Shown in pieces: positions 10,381 through 22,680 of a stretch of DNA of 64,000 bases. The stretch is from the NCBI GenBank assembly GCA_029532625.1, contig JARFXM010000011.1, positions 992,001 through 1,056,000 of the forward strand, written 5' to 3'. The notes beneath the pieces were generated by a model. The model saw nothing but the letters and a program-made list of their open reading frames with translations. It was not told the origin of the DNA and searched no databases. Position numbers and translations under genes: made by a program. Source of the DNA: Lomentospora prolificans (Eukaryota; Ascomycota; Sordariomycetes; Microascales; Microascaceae). Positions within the stretch are counted from its first letter, which is position 1, and every line of letters starts with the position of its first letter.

Positions 10381-11619
10381 ATGGATAGACCACGGATCGA
10401 AAGGCTACCCATTTTAGTGATTGAGTGCATTGCGCAGTATCTCTCCATCGCCGATCTCAGGGTGTTCCGTGTCGCGTGCCCGCGCCTAGCGCCGCTATTG
10501 GTGACGCCAGCCTTCAAACGCCAGATTGCCAGCCAAACAACAGACCTCACCCACCAAAGCCTCGCACGGCTCCTCGAAATCGGGAAACACGAGCAGGTCA
10601 GGGCGTGGGTCAGGTCTCTCACAGTCCAGGCCCTCCCGCCGCTGGTGGGGGCGACTGGCGACGTGCTTGAGCGACTGACCTGCGCCCTGGCCAAGTTCCC
10701 TCACCTCTCTGACTTTGTCCTCGAGGTCGACTACTCCAAGATGTCAGTCTCACAGCTTTACCCCATAATCTACGACTATACGCCCGAATATCTAGCCACT
10801 CTTTGGCCGCCGCCGTACCGCACGCTGGAACTGTTGATAAAGGCCATATGCCAAAGTCGGACCAAAGCGAGGAGGCTCAACCTGAAATTCCGACACTGGA
10901 ATCGCTGGTACATCGACATATACTTGATGTTCATGATTCTCTACAGAATACCGCCCAGTGAGCTAGAGTTTTCCTTCGGAGGCTTAAAATCGCTTATCGC
11001 GGACATGGGTCCCGCTGGAAGATATCTCGGCCGCCACGAATCTTCCCTCCGAGATGTTGCAGCGGCCAATTCTACCTTTCCCGGACCTGATCCCAACCCC
11101 GCCCTCAACATGTTTCTCTCATGCTGTAACAATTCATTACAGCAGCTAGAATTGTCTTGGGGTCGTGCCATCGGCGGTGACCAACCACCCGGCCAGGCCT
11201 GCCGCGTTTTTTCCACAATATCCACCCTTGTCTTTCCCGCCTTGCGCGAACTGTCAGTTTTCGACTTCTCCATGATGACGCAGGACTTGATCGACTTCCT
11301 TCATGGCACTCGGACCTTGAAGTGCCTGCAACTATCTAGTATAACTTTGAACCCGATCCAGAGCGTGAAGCGCGCGTGGGCCCCCGTTTTTAACTTGATT
11401 TTCGGCCCAGATCGACATCTCCAGGCCTTGGAGATGTTCCGTTTTGAACACCTTTACTCGCATGGTGCAGTTGTTCTTCTGGACGGGGAGGATTCCACAG
11501 TGGCTACATTCACCAAGTCTGAATTGCAACATGTTCCGAATTCGGGCGTGGAGGGAGCGTTTGCCTGGAGAGAAGATGATGAAGAGGAAACTGAATACCA
11601 CATATATAGCGCAGCGTAG
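10381..11619 (+). CDS. F-box-like protein, hypothetical (412 aa)
   Basis: Intronless 412-residue protein. Residues ~5-50 (RIERLPILVIECIAQYLSI, then LRVFRVACPRLAPLL) resemble a degenerate F-box, the Skp1-binding motif of SCF ubiquitin ligases. The rest has leucine-rich segments (LRELSVFDFSMMTQDL, LKCLQLSSITL, LQALEMFRF) spaced like the irregular LRRs of fungal F-box proteins that choose substrates. The C-terminus is acidic (REDDEEETEY). No signal peptide or membrane span. The ATG at 10381 begins the only long frame. F-box-like proteins are numerous in fungal genomes and this one cannot be given a substrate. A similar but broken gene seems to lie at 25430-25938. Confidence 0.7.
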   Translation: MDRPRIERLPILVIECIAQYLSIADLRVFRVACPRLAPLLVTPAFKRQIASQTTDLTHQSLARLLEIGKHEQVRAWVRSLTVQALPPLVGATGDVLERLTCALAKFPHLSDFVLEVDYSKMSVSQLYPIIYDYTPEYLATLWPPPYRTLELLIKAICQSRTKARRLNLKFRHWNRWYIDIYLMFMILYRIPPSELEFSFGGLKSLIADMGPAGRYLGRHESSLRDVAAANSTFPGPDPNPALNMFLSCCNNSLQQLELSWGRAIGGDQPPGQACRVFSTISTLVFPALRELSVFDFSMMTQDLIDFLHGTRTLKCLQLSSITLNPIQSVKRAWAPVFNLIFGPDRHLQALEMFRFEHLYSHGAVVLLDGEDSTVATFTKSELQHVPNSGVEGAFAWREDDEEETEYHIYSAA

Positions 11620-14389
11620 GGCCCAGTCGAAAACAAATACCTGGTGATAAAGTTCTAGAGCCTCTTAGATGCTTTATTATGACCTGAAGGACTGTCATGT
11701 TGTGCTTCGTCCACTGGCGGATTAAAAATTGCCATCACGTGATATATCTCTCGCAGGTCGCGGGCGTCTCCAACCCGCGGAATCAACCACCCCTGAAGAA
11801 ATCACGGCATGGGACGAAGTTTCCGTAACGTAACAATCGAAGATGGTCCTCAATGGCAAACCCTGAGCACTATGTGCCGCCGGCAGATACTACAGACATG
11901 CAGCATGATGGAAGCGAGAATTTGGAGGTCAATAACACGTTTTTAAGGCGTTTTTTTAACCCTTCTCGCTCTCAAGACCACCGCACGGTTCTACAACTAT
12001 CAAGGCCCCTGCGTCGTGATATCAAAACACCTCATCGTCAAGAGGAGTCCCTTCTCACATCTCACTGAAGCGGCTATCATGACATTTTGTCGCTGAGAAC
12101 ACATCTATACCGGTACCGCACGTACAATGCGTCTTCGTGCACAACAACTGGGCGTATATCGTTATGGACCGCTTACACCGAATTATTAGCGTAGCGGAGG
12201 CACACAAAATGTTGTCTGAAGAAAATTGCAACGATGTATTTGCATAACTTAAGCGAATGTTTCAGGAGCTCCGAGCCCTTAGACCACCTCCGGAGGCTGG
12301 CGTCCAAAATTGTGTTAGGGGTTCGCTGTGCGATTTCCGCATTCTCCCCAGTCCGCATTCTCCCCAGGGTCGACCAAGATTTGGCCCGTTCAAGACAAAC
12401 TAGGAAGTCCATCATTGGCTCCGTAAGAATTTCACATCCGGTCGCATGGAGCCGCAAGATATTAAGGAACTCAGGGCTATGGTGACCAAGCAAGACGGTC
12501 CGTGGCCTGTAACAAGATTCAATATCTATATTTCACGTATCGTCAAGCTCCAGGCTCGACGTTCGAACAGGGACCGGCAACGCAACAACAGCCATCACGC
12601 TCGTTGCCAGACTTTAGGTTACGGTCTCCGTGGCTAGGAGCATATCCCACGTTGGCTTCAGCATGCCAAGGTTCACCCCTCGTTCATATCTACCACGGGC
12701 AGTCTTTTTACCTACATACTACTAACACCAATTAGGGTCGTTCTGGACGACAGGAGTGCTTCGGAAGATCTCCAGCAGCCGCTTGTTGTCCTCGATCTGG
12801 CGATGGTATTGCGGGCTAGGAGATTGGTCGTGCTTCTGACGTTGGCGATGTCGACTTCTTCGTAGACCCATCCCCTAATCACTTGATTCTTACATGACAC
12901 CGGCGCTCCGGTAAGACAGATCTCTTTTTCTCTTTTGGTCCGACTAGGAATCCCCAGTGGTACCTGCAATCCTGCTAGTCGGGGTGGGGATTCGCCGACA
13001 AGAGACAGATGAACTTACCTCCGTTCCTCATTATTGACCACACCCCACTCGGGTAAAGAGCAATGGAAAGGCGTTTCTTATTAGATACCATTTCAAAAAG
13101 GACTGAACTTTTAGATAAGAAGATTTCAGATATGGTGGGGGAAATTCAGTGCCAGGACTGGTTTTATGATGCGGAACAAAGGAGTCGAGAAGTCGGGCTG
13201 GGCGAATGTGTCTTAGTATAATATGAGTCCTCCACTACTCATATTTCGTATTCCTGGAAGGCTTCCCCATTGCGTTTCGAAGAGAACCTGGAATTGGTCA
13301 TGATTCTCCCCGAGTGATAAATGCTAGGGTACTGATGTGAGATTCATACATAGAACAACCTGTATATCTCGATACACCGAAGTCAACATACAGGTCGATC
13401 GAGCCCTTCGGTACTTGTGTGCTACCCCGACGCTGTCATGGCACCTTGTGTGTCCAAGTGCCGCACCATATTTTGAGCTGGTGTAGATTCTCGAAGCGCT
13501 TGTGCTGGTTGGAGTTTATTCCTCGGCGTGCTTCTCGTCGCATCAAGACTGCTGTTTCAAAGGAGCTCCAGATTGGGTTCGGTGGCTGCAGGCGCCACAT
13601 TATTGACTCCTCGGTCTGATTTCCTGTCTACTATAAAACAATTTGGCTCCTGAGGTTCCAAAACATTGGGTTATTGACTGATTGCCACGGTAAAGCTAGC
13701 CCAGCAACGTGGCGGTTTCTGACTGTCCAAACCCCTATCCCCAGGATACCGTCGATATCCAACAAACGCCAAAACTGTCGGCCCAGTTGTTGAACGACCA
13801 CTTAAGCTTCTTGTCAGAAAAAGTACTAATCAACATGGGCTCAAACAGTTCCTGCTGCATCTGCTCAATCCCTTCCACCACCTAGAGTCCGCCTGACGTG
13901 TCGCGCTTGGCGCGCTTCCGTATGCCCAGCTTGATCCTCATGACAAACCTCTAGTGAAATGACTACCTGTCGTATATGCGTCAACTTCTCCGCCGAAATC
14001 TTCAGGAACTCTTCCAACCCCCTTGCGGGGATCCGCATCTCAAGCTTCGCATACCGTACACTGGGAAATCTCTTGTCACCCCCCGCCGGCCAAGCCCTGC
14101 GAATACTCCAATGGATTGGGTAATAAGTAGTCTCCGCTCAGAAGAGCTGGGCTGCGCGACCTGTCACGTGTCAAACTCGTCCGATTAAGGACCATGATCA
14201 TCACCCGTTCCGTGGTGTTTTCTTCATAGGTGGAGGATGCTCGTCCTCGCACTACCGTTCCATTTCTGTCAGCCTCCTTTTTTTCCGATCAAAGTTCAAC
14301 CTCTCCTTAAATTTGTGCTTGATTGAATTCCATAAGGCGGAAATGTAAAGGGATAAGGGAAGAGAAGAAAAAAAATCCTTCTGCGGACT
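11620..14389. other. Long decayed intergenic region
   Basis: About 2.8 kb with many stops in every frame and no recognisable domain. It holds a perfect 16-bp tandem duplication at 12336-12367. Some stretches may be very old gene remains, but nothing can be named. Confidence 0.5.
12336..12367. repeat. Perfect 16-bp tandem duplication
   Basis: The unit TCCGCATTCTCCCCAG occurs twice in direct succession without mismatch, which suggests a recent slippage or repair event. Confidence 0.9.
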
Positions 14390-14700
14390 TCACGGATTCT
14401 CCGGGTTGTCTGCGTTGTCTATCTTACACAATCCGACAATAGTTCTTCTCGTCGCATCTAAAACCATCAAGTTGCCAAATAACCCCACAATGAAAGATAG
14501 CACCGCAATAGCCTCGAAGCCCTGGTTACCTGCTATAGCAGGCTCGGCAAAGGTGCCATCCATGGTGGCCACTACCGCCAAAGTTGCCAGGAGGATTACC
14601 ACGTGGACAATTACGCAGTTGAGTTTCTTGAGAACTTCTCGTTCACCCTAGTACTTGTGATTATTCGGAAGAGTGATAATAAAATAATGGCCAAGGCCCG
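14390..14700 (-). pseudogene. Fragment of an unidentified membrane protein
   Basis: A minus-strand frame gives a Lys/Glu-rich turn (EREVLKKLN), a hydrophobic span (VVILLATLAVVA) and a second span (AIAVLSFIVGLFGNLMVL), ending with a stop near 14390. A further hydrophobic stretch (AIILLSLFRII) in another frame lies upstream at about 14690. The pattern suggests the C-terminal part of a multi-span membrane protein. It lies just before, and opposite in strand to, the DUF6536-like remnant. Family not recognised. Confidence 0.35.
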
Positions 14701-14714
14701 TCAAATAACCTACC

Positions 14715-15981
14715 TGGGCAACCCGTGCACGCTTCGCCAGAGTCGGGAGTTATTCGTCTAGCACCACAAGGCCTCGTGGAGAAGATTGAACTCGACTGCC
14801 GTCTCCGAGCGCATCCTTTATTCTGGTGGTTGACCAGCTTGTGCAATCTCGCCATAGCGTGCTGTCTTACACCATGATCCTTGTGCGAATGCCACCACCG
14901 CTTGTGACAATTGGTGATGTGATCGAGTCATATCTGCGAGAGCCGTCGGTGGACGTCCCGCGCTCTGCCTGCTCACATGACTATCAGGATTTCAAAAACA
15001 TGTTTTTCGACCTGAAGAAATTTCGTCCTCAGAAGTACCATCCCCGAGAAACAGACGTACAGTGGGCTAGAGCAATAGGTTTGAGGCGATGGGGCTTGAC
15101 GGTGCTCTGGTGGCTGATTGCGCTGCTCGCGGTAAGTGTCTGGGTGTGCGCTGATTATGTCGCGCAGTCGGATATTGCCGACGCGTCTATGCAAGCAGCG
15201 TAAGTTTCTACTATTTTCATGGTGCTTTTACACAGGGAAACTACTAAAAGTGTGTTCCTGGTTTAGTTTCGATCGAGGCTTGGGGTCATTACATAGAGTT
15301 GGGATGATGGCGATCAGCTTCTCGGACACTCAATCATCCTCTGACAAACTGGGGCTTAGATTAATACTCGTCGCCAACACACCGCAGTTCCTTTTGTCCA
15401 TCACATATCTCCTCTTCAACTCTCTCTTAACGATAATGCTGGCCGAGAAAGAATGGCACACCTTTGGGCCCAGCACGAAACCCAAGTCTGTACCCAGATC
15501 AGGGACAATGCTGCGCGTCTCTCAGCCAAGAGGCAACCAGAGAAGCACATTCTTCCTCTCCCTACCGTACAAGTACGCCCTTCCACTCCTGGCCGTTTCT
15601 AGTGTGCTGCAATGGCTCGTTAGCCAGGGCCTCTTTTATGCGGAGGTGGATCTCTGGAACGCCAATGGCCAGCGAAAGAGCGAAGAACGAGGGTTCATGA
15701 CTCTGGGTACCTCATTCTTGGCCTTTTTCTGGGCGATCATAGCGGGATTGCTTTCGTGGTTGGTGGTCATCATATTAAGTACCGTGCGGCGGTTTCCACG
15801 GGAGATGCCGCTACTGGGCGCGTGTTCTGCGGTAATCGCGGCGTCCTGCCACTTGCCCAAGGAGTTGCAGAGTCGGGCTGACACCGATGTCACATTGTGT
15901 CCGATTACCTGGGGAGTCCTATGCGAGCCTTCCGAAGACGGCACGGGTACGGATACGTGGGTAGGGCTCAGTACGGGATAA
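14715..15981 (+). pseudogene. DUF6536-like multi-span membrane protein, broken
   Basis: Fungal-specific membrane protein of unknown function. From 14715 one frame reads HASPESGVIRLAPQGLVEK, then HPLFWWLTSLCNLAIACCLT; it stops and continues one base off as PPPLVTIGDVIESYLREP, the segment before the late membrane spans in this family. An exon ends near 15200 (GC|GTAAGT); after a short intron the second exon reads LILVANTPQFLLSITYLLFN, PRGNQRSTFFLSLPYKYA, LLAVSSVLQWLVSQ, and closes with SAVIAASCHLPKE and PITWGVL, the usual C-terminal pattern. The 1-nt shift near 14870 and the missing N-terminal spans mark it as broken. A missed intron at the shift is possible but no good splice sites were seen. 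Confidence 0.7.
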
Positions 15982-16475
15982 TATGCCAGCGTGACTAGTC
16001 AATTCTTTGAGAATAGTTGAGGATGCTGGCAAAGTTGCCTTGGCCTCGGCTACCAGAGAGATTACGGTGAGCAGTTGCTTCTGGTTAGTTATACAATGTT
16101 AACTTAAATAGCATAATAATACTCCTAAAAAGCGCTCCCGGCCTAAGATAAGTTATAACAGTTGAAATGTATTTAAGAGCGCGTCTACTCAGTCTTTTTC
16201 GGTTATGCGAACGTTATTACGTGGTATTATTTACTCCCGCTGTAACTATGGATATATGCGAAGGCCATTCCATGTCTTTTATCTTGCTCTGGTGCGGGCC
16301 GTGTCGCGATGGCGAATTGATCGAGACACCGATAGGCAAGAACTCGCATTCGCTGTTCGCCCAATCTCGACTACACTACTCATCCCTCTCGGGCTTCTGG
16401 GCTGTAACGACACACCTGGAACGAGCACCTATGTTTAGCCGTAATGTATAACGTTGAAGGTGACTAGTAAACAAC
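15982..16475. other. Intergenic, no gene seen
   Basis: Stop-rich stretch between the DUF6536-like remnant and the 3' end of the methyltransferase; nothing recognisable. Confidence 0.5.
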
Positions 16476-18054
16476 TTACACTTCGATATAGGCGTGGACG
16501 GCTGGATCTTGCAGTTCCCGGCGCATCTCTACAAGGAACATTTGCGCTTCTTCATATGCCCACTAATACCATCCACTGTTAGCAATGTACCCTGCACTTT
16601 CACGGAAGGAGACCACCTACCCCCAACGTAGACGTCATGCCGCGGATCGAGAAGCCCTCGAGACCCTGCAGGAGGAACTGGCGGTTCCATGCACCCCATT
16701 GCTTCAATTTGGGATCTTTCGGCCAAGTGCCGATGGGCAACTTGATACGACGTTCTTCGATGTTGATGAACCCGCCCGCCTTTTCGATTGACTCCTTTGC
16801 GACTTCACCGGCAAAGAAGGTTTTGCCAATCGCGTCGCCCAGCTTCCTAAATACTTCAACCCACGTTAAAAAAGGCGAGTCCGGCCCGATGGTACCGTCA
16901 TCCGATTTGGAGACGACGGACGGTTCGACTCGTTGGATCCAGCCGCCGGGCTTAAGGTGCCTAAGATACATCCGCTTAGCACATCCTCGTCAAGCATAAC
17001 ATCCAATCTACCTACTTGAAGGCCCTTCGGTAAAACTCAACCCAATCGGTCATACAGCCGTTCATTATGCGGGCGTGGATAAGGTCAAAATTATCCTCGG
17101 GATACGTCCAGTCCTTGTTCATATCATCAACCTCGAAAGTGCAGTTAGGCGGCACGAAACTCGGCTGGATCGGGGACAGGTCGACGCCAATGACTCGCGT
17201 AGCAGGATGACTATCTGCGAAATCGCTGGAAAAGCAGGGCGTTATCAGATAGAGCATCCGCAAGTGTAGTGGAGGGTCGAAACTTACAGTGCCCAGGCGC
17301 CCGTTCCGCAACCGACGTCGAGTACAGCCTGAATCTCGAGTAAGCCGAAGCGGCCGTGTGAGGCGGCCAATTACACATACCTGCGGGTCCTTCAGATCTG
17401 GAATGGCATGAACAGCGCCATCGAAGATGATTCGAAGCATCTCATGGCTGCCAGGCGGTTAGCCAATAATGGAGGGAGTGGATCTGGATAACATGAGGAA
17501 CCTACAAGAGATCTTCGGCCTCCTGCTGTGTGTCATCGTTGGGTCCCCTGTAGGTTCAACGTTAAGCCACGACTAACACCGTCTTAAGTTTGCATCTGGG
17601 ACAAAACCTACCAGTATGCACCGTCCTGGTAGGCATGATAACGTCGGCCGTTTTCCCACTTGTAGTGCAGAATCGAAGATCGCAGTGAAGTCGTATCGGT
17701 AACCGCCAGTCTATTAACGTATAGTGAGAAAAGAGCCTCGTAACTCACGTTTCGGAAAGTCTGCAAAGACTTACGAGCGGGCGAACACGGAGGAGGCATC
17801 GTCCGGGTCCTTGAGAGGCGCGGGTTATTAGCAAATTGTGGACTTTATACGAAACGGCCCATGCATTATCAATTTACCACTTCAATCGCTCCGATCTGCG
17901 GGAATACAGCACCACCTCCTGATCGGGGGGATGGTGTGCGACTTGCTGATTTAGAGGGTGGAGATTTAGAAGGCGAGTTGGGCGCCTCCGTTTTGGGAGA
18001 CGCGGCCCGCGGCGATTTTGACGCCTCCTTTGGCCAGGACTGTGAGGTCGACAT
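16476..18054 (-). CDS. LaeA-like SAM-dependent methyltransferase (9 exons, 365 aa)
   Basis: Class I methyltransferase of the LaeA/UMTA-like fungal group. LaeA itself is a nuclear regulator of secondary metabolism; many paralogs have unknown substrates. Exons (minus): 18054-17878, 17809-17775, 17710-17612, 17547-17506, 17447-17381, 17328-17288, 17225-17016, 16960-16621, 16562-16476. All junctions are GT-AG and keep one frame for 366 codons including the stop. The N-terminal 59 residues are Ser/Pro/Lys-rich and disordered. Then SLRSSILHYKWENGRRYHAY, the family's entry motif, and motif I VLDVGCGTGAWA (about residues 142-153). DLSPIQPSFVPPNC and FEVDDMNKDW form the cofactor pocket, and HLKPGGWIQRVEP is the post-motif strand. 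The ATG at 18054 is chosen because exon 1 splices in frame into DPDDASSVFARS. It appears intact despite decayed sequence on both sides. Confidence 0.9.
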
Positions 18055-20304
18055 GTTTCAGCAATTCGGGGGCGAGATGCAGAACCCTCGTCTCCAAGCC
18101 CGAGGGTGGGAATGTGCCGCCTATTAAAGAGCACAAAGGGTCAAGAAGGGGTCCCGTCCTCACCGGCCTCGGCCGTGTTGTAAGTCGTCACACTTCATCA
18201 GCAGATGCATCCTGCAAGCATACACTGAACCAACAAATACAACCTCCCGGACGCAACCGTCCGCCCGCCCACGTCCTCCGATTCGTCCCACCACCTACGG
18301 GACCCAGCGCATGGGCTGATGCACATCGGACCAACTGCATAGCTGCAACTTGTCTTCCACGGGGCGCGACCTGTTATGACAGCGCTTCGACACGAGTCGA
18401 GTACCCTCCCACAACTGTCAGGGCAAACTCTCAGACTAATTCGAGGGTCGTCCGCTCGGAGCTGATGCGGGATCATGGCGGTGGCTGCACGAAATGGGCA
18501 ATTGCCCCCACGTGCACAGCACTGCTGCCCTCTGAACATTGCAACATTGCCCCCTCCCTCTATGCACTAGGACGGTTTATTGGGGAGGAACTTGCTATTG
18601 TGGTATTGCAGTTCTAGCCGATGGGGAGCAACTCTAGTGCCCCTTTCTTTTGTGGCTTGACTTGCTGAGAATCTATCATGAATTCGCATGAGGCTTGTGC
18701 TCCAGTCTTTACACCCTTTTGGTTCTCCTGGGCAAGGCTGTCTCTCCACCACCATTGATAAAGTCGGGGACTCTCGCCATTGCGTGGAAATGGGATATTA
18801 GAGAAAACTAAGAGTACTCCGTCTCGGTCCGATAGCTAAGCCACCGAGGAAGACCAATCAGCGTAAGCGATAATAGTGCTGGGGTTGGTGTTGTTAATCC
18901 CTTGAATTCTGATTGCCCTGCATCGTAACAAGTGCACTACGACAGTCTATGCCACACATACGAGCCAGTACTTGTGACTATCTCTTGAGAAATCCTCCTG
19001 AATCCAACATTGAATTGGCCCCGCCAGACTGACCTCCTATGGAACTAAACTCACTTTTACTTAATATCCTTGACTGCAATTGCCGCCGTCCTATAACCGC
19101 CCGGAAACCAGGTTAAGTCCCCCCAACCTCGGAAAGTTGTGTCAACTAGGTATGACTACTTGTTCATATTAAAACTATTGGAGGACTAAATACCTAGAAA
19201 CCAATAGAGTATTGGCGTGCTGAAGCCATAGAGATTGGGCATGCAAGGTTTGGTGGTCCCTATCCTTTACTGAGTTAGGCCAGCATCCAAACTAAAGGGT
19301 GTAAGACACTCCCTGGATGATCCTTTTTCAAATATTATTGCAGAGATGGCGACGTGGTCCTTGGGGGCCTTGGTACGACAACATTGCGCTTCGGATATTC
19401 TACGTAGAGAAATGCATATGCGATTCTGGCCTAGCATAGCTTGCGATGGGACTGACGAAACAAGTGGGGATATATAACGCCCTTATGTAGCGAAATGGGT
19501 GGGCTCTTCAGTTGAGCGGCAAGCTAAAGATATAAGCTCGCTGGCGGAGTTGTTCTCGATACTCATTTACAGGCCCCATACTGCATCTCTTCAATATCTT
19601 TGCAGGCGCTTCACCAAAAATAGACAGGTTGGTCTCGAAGTATGTGCTGCCTGCACTAAAACCGGAACCCATATTGCAGCATACTTCTAGCATACTCTGA
19701 TAGCAGTCTATTTATCAATAGCGGAGCAGGCTCAGCACCTACGTGTCTACCTTGTATTTAGCGTAGCTTTCTGGACAATCGGAATGAAGAGGTAGGATAG
19801 AAAGCGGTACGTGAACGTGTGGATTTTGAATGTGTTGATCTCGCAGGTGCCAAGTATAGAATCGTGATTTACCAGATGCTGGTGCGCCGCCGGGTCGCCG
19901 CCGGGTCCAATGCTCCGGCACAGGACCGATGTTGAATCGTGACACGTGCGCCGGGGTAGACCGGGCCACGCTTCTTGTACCTGATCTGTTTCTCTGCACA
20001 GCGTACAGCCCATCAACGGCCTAGTAGTCAACATGGCATTACACGCATGCTGGTGGAAAATAATCAATCTAATTCCATATATTCTTGCCCTTCAGTCGCG
20101 CCGAAACAGGGGGTACTACAACCCGTCCAAAGTCTCTCAGCTGGCTTTGAGTATCCTGCCAGTCCAACATCTTCATCGGACTATATAAGTGACTGGAAAT
20201 TCCCTTCTCTGCTTCTCTCGTCACTACGCCAATCAACCCACGCTTGAACAAGAACGCTCTAAACCCCGGCAACGACATCCACATTCTCCTCAATCCAAAG
20301 TCAA
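18055..20304. other. Decayed intergenic region
   Basis: About 2.2 kb without a supportable gene. A 199-codon open frame on the plus strand (18018-18617) overlaps the methyltransferase's first exon on the opposite strand and has no domain, so it is not called. From about 18600 onward stops are dense in every frame. Confidence 0.5.
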
Positions 20305-20965
20305 AATGCGCGTCACCATCCCCACTCTCGTGTCTGCTTCACTGGCCGCCGCCGCCGTTTAGCCCGCCGCAGCTGCAGCAGAGGCGATCTCCATTGAGAA
20401 TGCTATCGCTGAAGGCTCACTCTGAGCCGAGAACTTAGTTCTAATCGTCCCATTCTGGAGTTGGCAACGGAAAGCTCTTCGTTGAGCTTGGATTTGACGC
20501 TGCTGCGGTCGCAACGAACGCAACCCCTACCGGCAGCTGCAAGATTACTATTGATCTCCCCATCTTGCGCCGGGATATGCTTGTCCCCAAAAGTTGCAAA
20601 TTTATCACCATCTAATTCAATGGTCAGCGCTAGAGAGGTTTCAACGTCTGGTTTTTCCGAGAATAAAGCCTTTGAAGAAAGATGGAACCTCGCTAGAGAC
20701 GCAACGCAACCGATGGCATAGGAGAGAATTACAACAGATCCTGGGAAGTTGAGACAAACGTTAAGAGAGATAATGTCAATGGGGAGACGGTACAGCTCAT
20801 TCTCAACGTCGATCTCGGTGTGATGGTCAGTGAAGAAGAGGGTGGTATTACTCTTAGCTCTGCTCCGATCGAGTCGAGTTTGCCGATATACAGGCCGATG
20901 CCGAGTGATGGTAATGTACCAGGGAAACCCAAACTGGTTATGGGAACTAAAACAAGTGATATGTA
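20305..20965 (+). pseudogene. Broken small secreted protein, possibly DUF4360-like
   Basis: An ATG at 20305 opens MRVTIPTLVSASLAAAAV, a signal-peptide-like start interrupted by TAG after 18 codons. Further down in other frames come GNGKLFVELGFDAAAVATN and GSCKITIDLPI, then ENYNRSWEVE, VQLILNVDLGVMV and LSSAPIESSLPI. The order (GNG, beta-like strands, a Cys strand, then N-Y and S-S-P-I) recalls fungal secreted proteins of the DUF4360 type, but this is from pattern memory only. Several in-frame stops and shifts show it is not translated intact. Confidence 0.4.
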
Positions 20966-22680
20966 GATTAGGCGATGAGTTCCCACTTTTCAAAGAGGCT
21001 CGAGGTGTATATAATCGGTACGCAGAGGATCGCGCGACGTGGATTCAATGCAGATCGTGAAACACGAGGGTGGATTTACACGTCTATTGTATCCAGAGAA
21101 TCTTTACATATGTAGCTCGACAATCTGAGGTCGACTTCCTGTTGATATTAGTACCTGCACTGGAATATGTGGAGATGGTATTCGTTCCTGAAGCATCGCG
21201 TCGTTGATTTGGCAGATTTTCTAGCTATATCCATGCCGTATTGGAGCTATCAAACTTGGGAAGCGCAATTTATCTAATAATGACGGCTAAGATGTAGTCT
21301 TCAAGGATCCCCGTTGTCGAAGTCTTACCCGTCCCAGCGCCTCGTTCCTGACTCGATCATAAACGAGATACCGTTACACGACGAGGCACTAATGCAAGTT
21401 ATTGTATATCTATCATCTGCTTTCCGGTGAAGGATTTTCCTCGATCCCCATTCCTGGGATGATCGAGAATAATCGGGGTGGGGTGTGTCAGCAGCCCTCA
21501 CACAGCCTACCGGTATTTGCTTGGCTCGGCATGCTATCTCAAGTCATGTGAAAATTTGGGGAGTTATCTTCTCATTACCGTTATATATTAATAACAACGG
21601 GCTCTATATATTGAGCTGCGCTTTTAAGATTAGAGGGAGCCTTGACTGAAGAGGATCAAGGGGGCGGCGAGGGCTTTCTTCCCATATGTGGTCCAGTGTT
21701 TAACAAAATATGAAAAGCCAGGACCTGCGAAAATTCGAGAGGAGTAATCGGATAGAGGTTACGACTGTAGCCAACATATTTCATCAATTTCAATGCTGAT
21801 TGGATTAAGGCAGCTGTCGCAGTCGATGCGGGGTTTGTTCTGTCGCCAGCCACGCCCATGTCCATGTCCATGTCCTCAGTCATACACTCAAATTTATGAA
21901 ATCCTTCTCGAAGACACGGCGGTAGCTGGAGGAACAAGCGTAAAACGGGTCAATCGCTCTGGCGTCCGACCTTAGAGGAGACGACCTTTCATATCACCCC
22001 TCCTGCATCCCCTGTGCCAAGAACATCTGAGGCCTCGCGGACATGTGTTTTGACATTACAAATACACAGCGCTGAGAGCCCTTGTAATTAATAAGGCCAC
22101 AGCTGCAGTTTGTAATGTCATCACACAGCTGAATAGAGAAGGGTGCATGGCGAGCTTTAAGCACCTCTGGTATCATTGGTGGTGTCTCCATGGTCGAAAC
22201 TGTCGGTGTCTTTCACACCCGATCCCCCGCGAGCTGGCTAATAATAGAAACCCACCATCTGCGCACTAATATGGTGGAGCAATCGGTCCATGGAAGACCG
22301 GTCGCCGTCTTCCTTCGGGGATGAGCCACCATCACCACCTTGGTTCATCGGCGTTACTTTAGCTTCAAGGATTGGGCGGAGGGCCAGTAAACACCGACTT
22401 GCCGCGAGGAATTGAAGAGATGCGGGGCATACCGGAAATGTGAGATGAGATCTGTGAACCCTGCCAGTTTTCTCTTGCTGACCTTAGTCTTCCTATCGTC
22501 CTCCCAATCTCACACAGTATATAATAATCAAGTAAGCCCGTCCTCCTCGTGTCCCCCAAATAAGCTCCTTAAACACTCTCAATTTTCCCTCAATAGCCAG
22601 CCCTCAAAACAGCCAGTCAAGAGTACATCTTTTATCATTCCATACAGAAGCCATATATAAACCATACACAAACCTGCACA
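20966..22680. other. Decayed intergenic region and promoter of the NmrA-like gene
   Basis: No gene seen in 1.7 kb. Close to its right end, TATATAATA at about 22519 lies roughly 160 bp before the NmrA-like start and could be its TATA element. Confidence 0.45.

Noticed and set aside
18018..18617. A 199-codon plus-strand frame
   Set aside because: It overlaps the first exon of the methyltransferase on the opposite strand, has no domain, and the minus-strand exon is supported by splicing and family motifs.
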